NCBI RefSeq assembly: GCF_006716765.1
Contig: NZ_VFPO01000001.1
Location: forward strand, 4,526,001-4,590,000
Direction of reading: 5' to 3'
Source of the DNA: Actinomadura hallensis
Lineage (GTDB): Bacteria > Actinomycetota > Actinomycetes > Streptosporangiales > Streptosporangiaceae
DNA length: 64,000 nucleotides
Shown here: piece after piece, positions 56,181 to 64,000 of the stretch
Numbering within the stretch: the first letter of the stretch is position 1
Layout: every line of letters begins with the position of its first letter
Translations under genes and position numbers: made by a program
The notes under the pieces: generated by a model
Seen by the model: only the letters and a program-made list of their open reading frames with translations
Databases searched by the model: none
What the model was told of the DNA's origin: nothing

Positions 56181-57518
56181 ATGACACCGCGGCACCGGCT
56201 GGTCCTCGCGCTGGCGTGCACCGCGCAGTTCATGGTCGTCCTGGACGTCTCCGTGGTGAACGTCGCCCTGCCGTCCGTCCAGGCGGATCTGGCCATCGCC
56301 CCGGCCGATCTGCAGTGGATCGTGAACGCCTACGCGCTGACGTTCGGCGGCCTCCTCCTGCTCGGCGGCCGCCTCGCCGACCTCTACGGCCTCCGCCGCA
56401 CGGTCATCGCGGGCCTCGCCCTCTTCACCCTCGCCAGTCTGGCGGGCGGGCTCGCCGAAGACCCCTGGACGCTCATCGCCGCCCGCGCTTTCCAGGGCGC
56501 CGGCGCCGCCGTCCTGGCCCCCGCCACCCTGACCATGCTCACCACCACGTTCGACGAGGACCTCCGCCCCCGCGTCCTCGCCGCATGGACGGCCGTGGGA
56601 CTCGCCGGAGGAACCGCGGGCAACCTCATCGGCGGCGTCCTCACCGACGCCCTCTCATGGCGCTGGGTCCTGCTCATCAACGTCCCGGTCGGCGCGCTGG
56701 CCCTTCTTCCGACCCGCCTCCTGGCGAACGTCCGGAGCAAAGGCCGGCGCCTGGACGTCCCCGGAGCCGTCCTGGCCACCGCAGGCGTCGCCGCCCTCAC
56801 CTACGGCATCACACGGGACTGGAACGCCCCCGCCCTCACCTGCGGCATCGCCGCCCTGGTGGCCTTCACCGTCCTGCAGTCTCGGTCACGAACACCTCTG
56901 CTTCCCCTGCGGCTCCTCCGCATCCGCACGGTGGCCGTCGGGAACGTGACGATGCTGCTCGCCGGGGCCTGCCTCAACCCGATGTGGTTCTTCCTGACCC
57001 TGTCCATGCAGAACGTCCTGCACTACAGCCCCCTGCAAACGGGCCTCGCCTTCCTCCCGCACACACTCCTGACCATGGCCGTCGCCCTGCACGTCACACC
57101 CCGCCTCATGGAACGCACCGCCGGCCGCACCCTCATCGTCACCGGTGCCCTGATCGCCGCCGCGGGCTTCCTCTGGCAGAGCCGCCTCGCCCCCGGCGAC
57201 GGCTACCTCACGGGCATCCTCGGCCCGGCGGTCCTGATCTCCGCGGGCGCCGGCCTCCTCAACACCCCGCTCACCAACGCCGTCACCACGGGCGTCCCGG
57301 CCCACGACGCCGGCGCGGCATCCGGCTTGATGAACACCACCAAGCAGACCGGCGCCGCCCTCGGCCTCGCCGCCCTGGTCACCCTGACGACCACAAACGG
57401 CCACGCCTTCACCGCCATCGCGGTCCTGCTGGTCGCAGCCGCCCTCACGGCCTGCGGCCTCCCCTCGACGACCCGCCGTCACCAAGGTCGCAACCTCCCC
57501 GGGACCCCGGCCAGGTGA
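56181..57518 (+). CDS. MFS efflux transporter under TetR control
   Basis: 445 aa with 12-14 hydrophobic spans. DHA2 signs: VVLDVSVVNVALPSVQ, motif A GGRLADLYGLRRT and a motif C region at GTAGNLIGGVLTDALSWRW. GGGGG precedes the ATG. Codon choice differs slightly from neighbours (more C, less G in third positions, more ACC/AAC), hinting at separate origin. Substrate unknown. Confidence 0.9.
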   Translation: MTPRHRLVLALACTAQFMVVLDVSVVNVALPSVQADLAIAPADLQWIVNAYALTFGGLLLLGGRLADLYGLRRTVIAGLALFTLASLAGGLAEDPWTLIAARAFQGAGAAVLAPATLTMLTTTFDEDLRPRVLAAWTAVGLAGGTAGNLIGGVLTDALSWRWVLLINVPVGALALLPTRLLANVRSKGRRLDVPGAVLATAGVAALTYGITRDWNAPALTCGIAALVAFTVLQSRSRTPLLPLRLLRIRTVAVGNVTMLLAGACLNPMWFFLTLSMQNVLHYSPLQTGLAFLPHTLLTMAVALHVTPRLMERTAGRTLIVTGALIAAAGFLWQSRLAPGDGYLTGILGPAVLISAGAGLLNTPLTNAVTTGVPAHDAGAASGLMNTTKQTGAALGLAALVTLTTTNGHAFTAIAVLLVAAALTACGLPSTTRRHQGRNLPGTPAR

Positions 57519-57576
57519 GGACGTGGTCAGGTCGTCCCGGCCCAGGCGGGTGCGAAGGCAGCCGGGGACGGGGGTG

Positions 57577-58164
57577 TCAGGTGATGAGGGTGCGGACCTG
57601 GGACGGGGAGGTGAAGAGCTCGGCTCGCATGCCGGTTCGGCGGGCGGCGATGACGTTGCGTTCGGTGTCGTCGAAGAAGATGACGTCGGAGGGCTGGGCG
57701 CCCAGGCGCTCGGCGCAGATCTCGTAGGCGCGCGGATCGGGCTTGGCGACGCCGATGCGGCAGGAGTAGGTGAGGGCGTCGAAGCGGGCCAGCAGGTCGC
57801 CGTGGCGGGCCTCGAAGCGGGGCACGAGGTCGCTGATGATGTTGGAGAGCAGGCCCAGGGTGCGCCCCTCGTCGGCGAGCTCGTGGACGAGGGAGACCAT
57901 GGTCTCGTCCACCTCCGTCCAGCTGTCGAGGTCGGCCTCGTTGAGGGCGGGGACGTCGGGGAACTCGGTGCCGAGGAGCCCGGCGACGTCCGCCCAGTAG
58001 GCGGCGCTCTCCTGGCCGGCGTCGTAGGCGGGACGGCAGGCCCAGTAGGCGTCCCAGAACGACGGCCCCGGATCACCGGCGATCTCCTCGATCCGCCGCA
58101 TCGCCTCGGGGGACTGGGTACGGGCGATCACTCCGTACAGGTCGAAAACGATCACGTCGGGCAT
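57577..58164 (-). CDS. HAD-IA-like hydrolase with altered motif I
   Basis: 195 aa. Motif I is FDLYGVIA: the nucleophile D8 is present but the +2 position is Tyr10. Motif II is LLSN, motif III KPDPRAYE, motif IV FFDDTERNV. It is divergent from the KstR2-like gene and shares its perfect palindrome, so it may be in that regulator's control. Substrate unknown. Together with the HAD at 40.4 kb it is the second one here without a +2 Asp. Confidence 0.8.
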   Translation of the reverse strand: MPDVIVFDLYGVIARTQSPEAMRRIEEIAGDPGPSFWDAYWACRPAYDAGQESAAYWADVAGLLGTEFPDVPALNEADLDSWTEVDETMVSLVHELADEGRTLGLLSNIISDLVPRFEARHGDLLARFDALTYSCRIGVAKPDPRAYEICAERLGAQPSDVIFFDDTERNVIAARRTGMRAELFTSPSQVRTLIT

Positions 58165-58198
58165 GGTCCGAGCCTATGCGGGACGGCGGCCTCCCGCT

Positions 58199-58216
58199 CC
58201 AGCAAGCGCTTGCTGG
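58199..58216. promoter_or_regulatory. KstR2-type operator
   Basis: CCAGCAAGCGCTTGCTGG is an 18-bp perfect palindrome whose core AGCAAGCGCTTGCT matches the KstR2 consensus AnCAAGnnCTTGnT at every fixed position. It lies 61 bases ahead of the KstR2-like gene and 34 bases ahead of the HAD gene. A degenerate second copy, AGCAAGCGGTTGGG, is at 58244-58257. Confidence 0.82.
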
Positions 58217-58277
58217 CCGACGTACCCTGGGTCGGGGCGCACGAGCAAGCGGTTGGGTGACACGGCATAATGAGAGG

Positions 58278-58937
58278 GTGACGACCACGAGCGCCGATTC
58301 CGGACGACCCAGGACCCGCGCGGGCGGTGCCCGCCGCCGGGGCAAGGGCTCCTCAGCGCTGGCGTCGGAGCGGCGCGAGCACCTGGTCAGGCTGGCCGCG
58401 GAACTGTTCGCCGAGAAGGGCTTCCAGGCCACCACGGTCCGCAACATCGCCGACGAGGCGGGCATCCTCTCCGGGAGCCTGTACCACCACTTCGACTCCA
58501 AGGAGTCGATCGTCGACGAGATCCTCACCGGCTTCTACAACGAGATCATGGCGGCGTACCGGGCGGTGCTCGACAAGGGCATGAACCCGCGCGACACCGT
58601 CGCCGGGCTGGTCCGGGTCGCGTTCGGCAACCTCGAGCCGCACCGCGCCGCGATCACGGTGATGCAGAACGACTGGAACTACCTCAAGGGGATGGACCGC
58701 TTCTCGTACCTGATCAAGTCCGAGGCCGAGGTCGAGAAGATGTGGGTCGACACCCTGAGCGCCGGCCAGAAGCAGGGCCTGTTCCGCGAGGATCTCGATC
58801 CGAAGCTCACCTACCGGATGATCCGCGACACGATCTGGGTGGCGGTGCGCTGGTTCAAGCCGGGAGGCCGGCTGGACGCCCAGGGCCTCGCCGACCACTA
58901 CCTCAAGGTCATGTTCGACGGGATCAACGTCCACTAG
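58278..58937 (+). CDS. kstR2: KstR2-like TetR-family repressor
   Basis: 219 aa from GTG 58278. HTH near 52-72 (TTVRNIADEAGILSGSLYHH). The ligand domain has RFSYLI, KMWVDTLSAGQKQGLFREDL, RMIRDTIWVAVRWFKPGG, which closely follow mycobacterial KstR2 (from memory of the Rv3557c sequence). KstR2 represses the genes for the last steps of cholesterol side/ring catabolism and binds HIP-CoA. An exactly matching operator lies upstream, but none of the known target genes is in the window. The acidic or basic N-terminal tail of about 25 residues is not conserved. Confidence 0.72.
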   Translation: MTTTSADSGRPRTRAGGARRRGKGSSALASERREHLVRLAAELFAEKGFQATTVRNIADEAGILSGSLYHHFDSKESIVDEILTGFYNEIMAAYRAVLDKGMNPRDTVAGLVRVAFGNLEPHRAAITVMQNDWNYLKGMDRFSYLIKSEAEVEKMWVDTLSAGQKQGLFREDLDPKLTYRMIRDTIWVAVRWFKPGGRLDAQGLADHYLKVMFDGINVH

Positions 58938-59216
58938 CCGGCCGCACACCGGGATCGATCTCTTTCGGCCGCTTGTCGCTCTTCCATGGCGGCCTCTTCG
59001 GCGACCGCGCTCGCGGCGAGGCGGGCTTGTCTCCCGGGCCCGAGGGGCGCGCGATCGCACCCAACGAATACCTCCGTTTGAGGCACAACCGGCGCGGTTC
59101 CCACTGTGAACCTCCTCCAACCCCCATAGTGTGCTTAGTCACAAATTGCCGAGTAGGGGTGACGCATTGGCCCGTGGGGACGCTGATACCGAGGAGAGCT
59201 ACGGGGGGAGGGCGAC

Positions 59217-59444
59217 GTGACGGCTCATGGGGGCGCCGGTCGCGACGAGCCCACGCCTGAGGCCATGCGCGCCGCCACTGCGCGCGGCCTTCAGGAGCAG
59301 TTCCCAGGGGTACGCGTCTGGTACGGCGAAGCGACCGGCTCGTGGTGGGCCATGGTGCCGGTCCGCGGAGGGCCGAGACTGGTGGAGGCGCCGACGCCGC
59401 AGCGCCTGCGCGACGAGATCCTGAGCCTGCGCAGCCGGGGGTGA
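59217..59444 (+). CDS. Small Trp-containing protein, unknown (75 aa)
   Basis: 75 aa from GTG 59217 with GGGGGGAGGG upstream. A helix (TPEAMRAATARGLQEQFPG) is followed by VRVWYGEATGSWWAMVP, a glycine turn with a WW pair, then a helix (TPQRLRDEILSLRS). Sequence and order match the small protein at 10362-10583. The 279-base leader region (58938-59216) holds no gene. A very basic GTG-started frame overlaps its stop but is doubtful. Confidence 0.72.
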   Translation: MTAHGGAGRDEPTPEAMRAATARGLQEQFPGVRVWYGEATGSWWAMVPVRGGPRLVEAPTPQRLRDEILSLRSRG

Positions 59445-59605
59445 CGGCGCCGGAGCGCGACACCCGGAAAGGCCGCGAAGGCGACGGCGGGAAGAAGGGC
59501 GCGAAGGGGCCGCGGCGTGCGGCGCGCGAGAGGCGCGGCGGGGGATGTCGCCCGCCGGGAACGGGGCGCGATCCGTCCCCGGAGGGCGTCGAGGCCGACG
59601 CTAAC

Positions 59606-59635
59606 TGAAACCGGTTCTAGACACAAGCGCTTGCT
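59606..59635. promoter_or_regulatory. Adjacent KstR-like and KstR2-like sites
   Basis: TGAAACCGGTTCTA (59606-59619) matches the KstR consensus TnnAACnnGTTnnA at every fixed position. CACAAGCGCTTGCT (59622-59635) matches AnCAAGnnCTTGnT with only the first base off. They lie between two converging genes, with no gene start beside them. Confidence 0.6.
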
Positions 59636-59664
59636 CGGTACCATTTCCGTGCGTGACGCCGGGC

Positions 59665-59964
59665 TCACGTCTCGTACTGGATCGACGCCCGCTCCGCCAC
59701 GATCGGCGTGATGTACTGCTCGATCACCGCGCGGTGCGCGGGATGGTCCCGGTAGACCAGGTAGTCCTCCCGCCGGGCGAAGTCCGCGACGAGGCCGAAG
59801 TCGTAGGCGCCGGGGTTCACGCCCGCGTCCGCGCCCATGCTGTACTCGCGGATCTCGTCGATGACGCCGGGCAGCTCGCTCAGCTTCGCCGCGACCTCTT
59901 CCTGCTGGCCGGTGGTCGTGCCCTCGGCCCACTTGAACAACACCACGTGCCGGAAACCGCTCAT
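59665..59964 (-). CDS. Dabb-family (stress-responsive A/B barrel) protein
   Basis: 99 aa. FRHVVLFKWAEGTTTGQQEE, DFGLVADFARREDYLVYRDHP and HRAVIEQYITPIV are the dimeric alpha/beta-barrel hallmarks. Members include olivetolic acid cyclase and stress proteins; the present role is unknown. It lies between the KstR/KstR2-like sites and a flavodoxin gene on the same strand. Confidence 0.88.
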   Translation of the reverse strand: MSGFRHVVLFKWAEGTTTGQQEEVAAKLSELPGVIDEIREYSMGADAGVNPGAYDFGLVADFARREDYLVYRDHPAHRAVIEQYITPIVAERASIQYET

Positions 59965-60057
59965 GGCGGCACGCTATCGCCGCCGGCGCCGGATCGGACG
60001 CTCCCGCGCGGGCCGTGTCCGGTCGGCCGGCGGCGTCCTCGCCCGGCGCGCCTCCGG

Positions 60058-60513
60058 TCAGACGCCGCCGAGTTCCGCGGCGGTGATCGCGCCGAGTTCC
60101 CAGCAGGCCTCCAGGTCGGCCTTGGACGGCTCGCCGGTGACGACCACGGGCGGCTGGACGGCCTTCCACTTCAGCCCGGTGGTGATCGATTCCAGGGCGC
60201 GCAGCGCGCCGCTCGCGTCGTTGTCGCCGTGCAGGAAGGCCCCGAACGGGCGCCGGACGGTCTCCTCCAGGCACGGGTAGTAGATCAGGTCGAAGAAGTG
60301 CTTGAGGGCCCCCGACAGGTAGCCGAGGTTCACCGGCGACCCCAGGAGGTAGCCGTCGGCTTCCAGTGCGTCCACGGCGGACGCCGCCAGCGCCGCGCGC
60401 GACACCACTTCGACGCCCTCGACCTCGTCGGTGGACGCCCCGGCGCGCACCGCCTCGTACATCGCCTGGACGGACGGCGACGGCGTGTGGTGGACGATCA
60501 GCAGCCTCTTCAT
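60058..60513 (-). CDS. Flavodoxin-like NAD(P)H oxidoreductase
   Basis: 151 aa from ATG 60513 (MKRLLIVHHTPSPSVQAMYE). The FMN phosphate loop is HHTPSPSV, and LLGSPVNLGYLSGALKHFFD is the 50's loop region. There is no ribosome site; TAGTCT lies about 12 bases upstream, so translation may be leaderless. It may supply electrons to an unknown partner. Adjacent to Dabb on the same strand, with a 93-base gap. Confidence 0.82.
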   Translation of the reverse strand: MKRLLIVHHTPSPSVQAMYEAVRAGASTDEVEGVEVVSRAALAASAVDALEADGYLLGSPVNLGYLSGALKHFFDLIYYPCLEETVRRPFGAFLHGDNDASGALRALESITTGLKWKAVQPPVVVTGEPSKADLEACWELGAITAAELGGV

Positions 60514-60683
60514 CACCACGAGACTAGCCGCGGCCCGCCCGGCCGGACCCCGCGGCCCGCCGCCCTCGGCGCCCGGCGCCGCCGTGCCGGTCCCGCCGGA
60601 GGCGGCCGCCGAGATTGAACGTCCCCGGACGGGTAGGAGGGCCCTCAGATGATCTTGGCGGTGGGCGAGCGGAGGTGCCATCC

Positions 60684-62396
60684 ATGCGCACAGGCGACGC
60701 GCCCCGGGCGAAGGCGCCCCGGGCGGAGCCTTCACGGGCGGCCGGGTCCCCGGCGGAGGGGGCCTGCGGACCGGACGGTCCCGTGTGGCCGATCGCGGCC
60801 GCGACGGCGCTCACCGCCGTCCTCGTGGCGTTACCGGCGCTGCCGCACTCCCCGCGGTGGCTCGGGCCGCCCGCGCGCCTCGTCACCGGCGGCGAGCCGC
60901 TCGCGCCCGCGCACGCCGCCGTCCTGGGCCTGGTCCTCGCGCTCCTCGCCCGCGGGGCCCTGCTGCGCCGCCGCGCCGCCTGGTACGGGCTCATCGTCCT
61001 CGCGCTCCTCGGCCTGCTGTCCGTCCTCGCCGGCGACGGAGGCCCGTGGCGGGCGCCACCGCTCGCGGCGGTCCTCGGCGGGCTGTGGCTGGAGCGCGGC
61101 CGGTTCCCCGTCCGCCCGCATCCCGAACGCGTCCGGACGGCGGTCAGGACCGCCGCGCTCCTCGCCGCCGCCGCGGTGGCGGGCTCGCTGCTGTTCGGCG
61201 GCGTGTCGGCCAGGTCGGTCGGCCAGGTCGCGGGCGGGCTCGGCTCGACGGGCGCGCCCATGGACGGCGCGTCGTGGCTGCCGGACGTCCTCGGCCTCAC
61301 CGGCGCCGCCGGGCTCATCGTCCTGGTGGCCGTCCTGCTCGCGCCCGCCCCGGCGCCTCCGCCCGCCCGCGAGGCCGACCGCCGCCGCGTCGCGGACCTG
61401 GTCGCCCACCCCGGCTCCGACACCCTGGCCCCGTTCGCGCTGCGGCGCGACAAGGCGTACGCGTTCAGCCCGGACGGGCGGGCCGCGGTCGGCTACCGGG
61501 TGATGTTCGGCGTCGCGGTGGCGGGCGGCGACCCCGTCGGCGACCCGGCCTCCCACGCGGGAGCGATCGCGGCGTTCCTCGCCCGGTGCCGGACGTGCGG
61601 CTGGCGGCCCGCCGTCCTCGGCGCGAGCGACGCCGTGCTCCCCCTGTGGGGGCTCGCCCGATCGATCGGCTACGGCGACGAGGCGGTGGTCCGCCCGGAC
61701 GCGTTCGGCCTGTCCGGGCGGCGGATGCGCAACGTGCGCCAGGCGGTCCAGCGCACCGTGAACGCCGGGGTCACCACCGAGATCGTCCCGGAGCGGGAAC
61801 TGGCCCCCCGCCTGCGCGAGCGGCTCTCGGACGTCGCGTCCCGCTCGCTCGGCGGCGCGGCCGAGCGCGGCTTCGCCATGAACCTCGACGAGCTGCTGAC
61901 GGGCCGCCATCCCGGGGCGGTCGTCGCGGTCGCCTACGACGCGGAGAAGGAGCCGATCGCCTTCCAGCGGTACGTCGCGGCCGGGGAGGGCGTCAGCCTG
62001 GACGCGATGCGCCGCGTCCCGGGCGGGCCGAACGGCCTCAACGAGCGCCTCATCGTCGAGATGATCGAGTACGCGGGCGAGCGGGGCCACGGCGTCGTCT
62101 CGCTGAACTTCGTCCCGTTCCGGAAGCTGCTGGACACCGCGGAGCGCACCGTCCCGCAGAAGATCGGGTACCGGGCCCTGCACCTCCTGGACCCGTGGAT
62201 CGCGGCCGAGTCCCTCTTCCTGTTCGACCGGAAGTTCAGGCCGTCCTACAAGCCGCGGCACATCGCCTTCCGCTCCTGGCTCGACATCGCCTGGCTGGGC
62301 GCGGCCCTCTTCACGCTGGAGTTCGGCGGGATCCGTCCCGTCCAGCGGGACGCGAGCCCGGTCGCCGAACCCGCGCACGACCTGAACCGCCTCTGA
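60684..62396 (+). CDS. MprF-like protein: membrane region plus DUF2156 aminoacyltransferase domain
   Basis: 570 aa from ATG 60684 with GGAGG eight bases upstream. About six to seven membrane spans (35-230), then a DUF2156/GNAT-like phosphatidylglycerol lysyltransferase domain (from about 255: YAFSPDGRAAVGYRVMFGVA, GYGDEAVVRPDAF, LNERLIVEMIEYA, RYRALHLLDPW-like end). Such proteins attach amino acids to PG to change membrane charge; the short N-terminal half suggests a variant that may not flip lipid. It is divergent from the flavodoxin gene. Confidence 0.82.
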   Translation: MRTGDAPRAKAPRAEPSRAAGSPAEGACGPDGPVWPIAAATALTAVLVALPALPHSPRWLGPPARLVTGGEPLAPAHAAVLGLVLALLARGALLRRRAAWYGLIVLALLGLLSVLAGDGGPWRAPPLAAVLGGLWLERGRFPVRPHPERVRTAVRTAALLAAAAVAGSLLFGGVSARSVGQVAGGLGSTGAPMDGASWLPDVLGLTGAAGLIVLVAVLLAPAPAPPPAREADRRRVADLVAHPGSDTLAPFALRRDKAYAFSPDGRAAVGYRVMFGVAVAGGDPVGDPASHAGAIAAFLARCRTCGWRPAVLGASDAVLPLWGLARSIGYGDEAVVRPDAFGLSGRRMRNVRQAVQRTVNAGVTTEIVPERELAPRLRERLSDVASRSLGGAAERGFAMNLDELLTGRHPGAVVAVAYDAEKEPIAFQRYVAAGEGVSLDAMRRVPGGPNGLNERLIVEMIEYAGERGHGVVSLNFVPFRKLLDTAERTVPQKIGYRALHLLDPWIAAESLFLFDRKFRPSYKPRHIAFRSWLDIAWLGAALFTLEFGGIRPVQRDASPVAEPAHDLNRL

Positions 62397-62462
62397 GGCG
62401 CCCGCCTCCCGCGCCGCGCCCGCCGTTCCGCCCGGGGGCCGTCCGGGTGCGGCACATCTTCC

Positions 62463-62477
62463 TAGAACGTGATTCTA
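62463..62477. promoter_or_regulatory. TAGAA-TTCTA palindrome upstream of the serine hydrolase gene
   Basis: TAGAACGTGATTCTA has TAGAA / TTCTA inverted halves with a five-base centre. It resembles a KstR site (TAGAACnnGTTCTA) with one extra base. It lies 28 bases ahead of the ATG at 62505. Confidence 0.45.
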
Positions 62478-62504
62478 TGGAGGTCCCCGTCGAGAGGAAG
62501 GCGC

Positions 62505-63707
62505 ATGAGCACGGTGCAGGGCCACTGCGACCCGGCGTTCGCCGGCGTCCGCGAGGTGTTCGAGCAGAACTTCGCCGAGGGGCGCGAGCTGGGCGCCGCC
62601 GTCGCCGTCTACGCGGACGGCCGCAAGGTCGTGGACCTGTGGGGCGGCGTCGCCGACCGCCGCACCGGGCGGGAGTGGCTGCCCGACACGCCCTGCTTCG
62701 CGTTCTCCTGCACCAAGGCGCTGACGGCCGCCGCCGCGCTCCTGCTCGCCGAGCGCGGCGCGTACCGGATGGACGGCCCGGTGACGGACTGGTGGCCGGA
62801 GTTCGGCGCCGCGGGCAAGGAGGGCACGACCGCCGAGCACCTGCTGACCCACCAGGCCGGCCTGCCCGCCTTCGCCCGTCCGGTGTCGGCGGAGGAGGCG
62901 GCCGACCCCGCCGCCCTCGCCGGTGAGCTCGCCGCGCAGAAGCCGGAGTGGACGCCCGGCGAGGCGCACGGCTACCACGCGCTGACCTACGGCTGGCTGG
63001 CCGGGGAGATCGTCCGGCGGCTGTCCGGCAGGACGGTCGGGGCGTTCGTCAAGGAGGAGTTCGCCCGCGACCTGGACCTGTGGATCGGCGCCCCCGGCGA
63101 CGTCATCGAGCGTGCGGCGAAGCTGACGGCGGCGCGGCGCCTCCAGGGCGGCGGGAACGCCTCCCCCGAGACCCGGTCCTCCGATGCGTCCGCGCGCGCC
63201 CGGAAGATCGACGGCGACCTCCTGAACCGCCTCGTCGCCGCGTTCACCGACCCGCAGAGCGCCATGAACCGGTCGACGAACAACCCGCACCCGGGCAAGG
63301 GCGGCTACAACAACCCGGTCGTGCTGCGCGCCGGCTGGCCGTCCGCCGGGATGCTCACGACGGCGCCCGCCCTCGCCGGGTTCTACCGCGACCTCGTCGC
63401 GGGCGAGATCCTGCGCCCGGAGACGCTGCGGGACGCGATCCGCCCGCGGGTGTCCGGACCGGACCGGACGATGCTGCTGGAGAGCTCCTTCGGGCTCGGC
63501 TTCATGCGCCCCGCCCAGACGTTCTTCACCCCGGCGGCCGCGCGGGAGTCGGCGTTCGGGCACACCGGCGCGGGCGGCTCGATCGGGCTCGGCGACCCCG
63601 ACGCCGGCCTCGCGTTCGCCTACCTGCCGAACCTGATGAGCGACATGGCGGCCGGGGACATGCGCGCCTACCGGCTGCTGGAGGCCGCCTACGCGTCCCT
63701 GGCCTGA
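62505..63707 (+). CDS. Beta-lactamase-fold serine hydrolase/esterase
   Basis: 400 aa from ATG 62505 with GAGAGGAAGG upstream. The class C-like motif SxxK is S68-C-T-K71 in FSCTKAL. The Tyr motif is YHALTYGWLAGEIVRR near 158. HTGAGGSIGLGDP near the end is the third motif. Likely an esterase (EstB/LipE type) rather than a true beta-lactamase. No signal peptide. 19-20 bp repeats follow across the stop codon. Confidence 0.87.
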   Translation: MSTVQGHCDPAFAGVREVFEQNFAEGRELGAAVAVYADGRKVVDLWGGVADRRTGREWLPDTPCFAFSCTKALTAAAALLLAERGAYRMDGPVTDWWPEFGAAGKEGTTAEHLLTHQAGLPAFARPVSAEEAADPAALAGELAAQKPEWTPGEAHGYHALTYGWLAGEIVRRLSGRTVGAFVKEEFARDLDLWIGAPGDVIERAAKLTAARRLQGGGNASPETRSSDASARARKIDGDLLNRLVAAFTDPQSAMNRSTNNPHPGKGGYNNPVVLRAGWPSAGMLTTAPALAGFYRDLVAGEILRPETLRDAIRPRVSGPDRTMLLESSFGLGFMRPAQTFFTPAAARESAFGHTGAGGSIGLGDPDAGLAFAYLPNLMSDMAAGDMRAYRLLEAAYASLA

Positions 63708-63769
63708 ACACGCGTCCCTGGCCTGAACACGCGTCTCTTGGACTGGACTCGCGTCTCTGGGCTGAGCGC
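63692..63769 (+). repeat. Four 19-20 bp tandem copies spanning a stop codon
   Basis: CGCGTCCCTGGCCTGAACA at 63692 is repeated exactly at 63711, then two diverged copies start at 63730 and 63750. The serine hydrolase stop codon (63705-63707) lies in the first copy and is repeated in the second. Confidence 0.85.
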
Positions 63770-63842
63770 CGCGTCCCCGCCCCAGGGCGTCCCGGAGCCT
63801 CGCGGCCTCCGGGGCGTGGAAGGCGCGGTAGCGTGCCGGTCC

Positions 63843-64000
63843 ATGGAGGTTCGGGAACTGCACGGCCGGCCGTCGTCCCCGGCGGAGGCGGAGGCGATCC
63901 AGGACCGGCTGCGGCCCATGCTCGAACTCGGCGTCCCCGGACCGGTGGAGCCGCGCACGGTCGCGGGCCTCGACGTGGCGTACGCGGGCGACGGGGGCGG
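63843..64000 (+). CDS. nfi: Endonuclease V, 5' part only
   Basis: The first 52 codons (MEVRELHGRPSSPAEAEAIQ, then RTVAGLDVAYAGDG), cut by the window end. The VAGLDVAYA strand with its metal-binding Asp is the N-terminal signature of endonuclease V, which nicks DNA 3' of deoxyinosine. The upstream helix with AEAEAIQ fits too. The call rests on this short piece alone. Confidence 0.75.
   Translation, partial: MEVRELHGRPSSPAEAEAIQDRLRPMLELGVPGPVEPRTVAGLDVAYAGDGG

Noticed and set aside
59441..59608. Basic 55-codon frame overlapping the stop of the small Trp protein (GTGA)
   Set aside because: Overlap could mean coupling, but content is only Arg/Gly/Lys with no conservation evidence.
62505..63707. 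Antibiotic-resistance beta-lactamase
   Set aside because: Fold and SxxK are shared, but no signal peptide and the motif context fit esterases of the family better.

Overview
The window comes from a very GC-rich actinomycete chromosome. GTG starts are frequent, TANNNT -10 boxes sit close to start codons, regulators of the KstR2, CGNR and ROK types are present, and menaquinone synthesis (MenA) is encoded. Gene order and families fit Streptosporangiales, most likely Thermomonosporaceae (Actinomadura-like). The genus is an inference from style, not from a marker comparison. I see no rRNA, tRNA, CRISPR array, IS element or prophage.

Two conserved housekeeping blocks on the minus strand anchor the window. 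At 1-10.2 kb, reading right to left, lie dapA, rnj, ftsK, a RodZ-like gene, rimO, pgsA and cinA (lysine/cell-wall precursor synthesis, RNA decay, chromosome translocation, cell shape, ribosome modification, phospholipid synthesis). At 20.2-37.5 kb, reading right to left, lie rimP, nusA, ylxR, infB, a DUF503 gene, rbfA, nrnA, truB, a haemolysin-III gene, ribF, rpsO, pnp, an M16 peptidase gene, a YvlD-type gene, azoR, dapB and a transglutaminase-like gene. In many actinomycetes dapB sits close to dapA. Here the two are split by about 10.5 kb of accessory genes (10.3-20.1 kb): a GH18-like membrane enzyme, a VOC protein, a CGNR regulator with a clear operator, GNAT, MFS efflux, menA, ung, an orphan ModA-like lipoprotein and an ECF sigma factor with a SnoaL tail.

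From 37.7 to 49 kb come a DUF4439 ferritin-like lipoprotein (divergent from rimP), a small coiled-coil protein, a methyltransferase, a HAD protein, a secreted propeller-like protein, and a complete sugar ABC operon. That operon holds a binding protein, an ATPase, a permease, a second ATPase and a ROK repressor. Two large RNA hairpins divide it, presumably setting different expression levels.

From 49 to 64 kb the content is mixed accessory: a low-complexity membrane protein, a large secreted M14 peptidase, a PTH2-like hydrolase, a coiled-coil membrane protein, a TetR/MFS pair with twin operators, a HAD protein divergent from a KstR2-like repressor, Dabb, flavodoxin, an MprF-like protein, a serine hydrolase and the start of endonuclease V. 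The most interesting signals are KstR/KstR2-type sites in a window with no steroid-degradation genes, three related tiny Trp-rich proteins, four crisp intergenic operators, and tandem repeats that run across stop codons at three separate genes.
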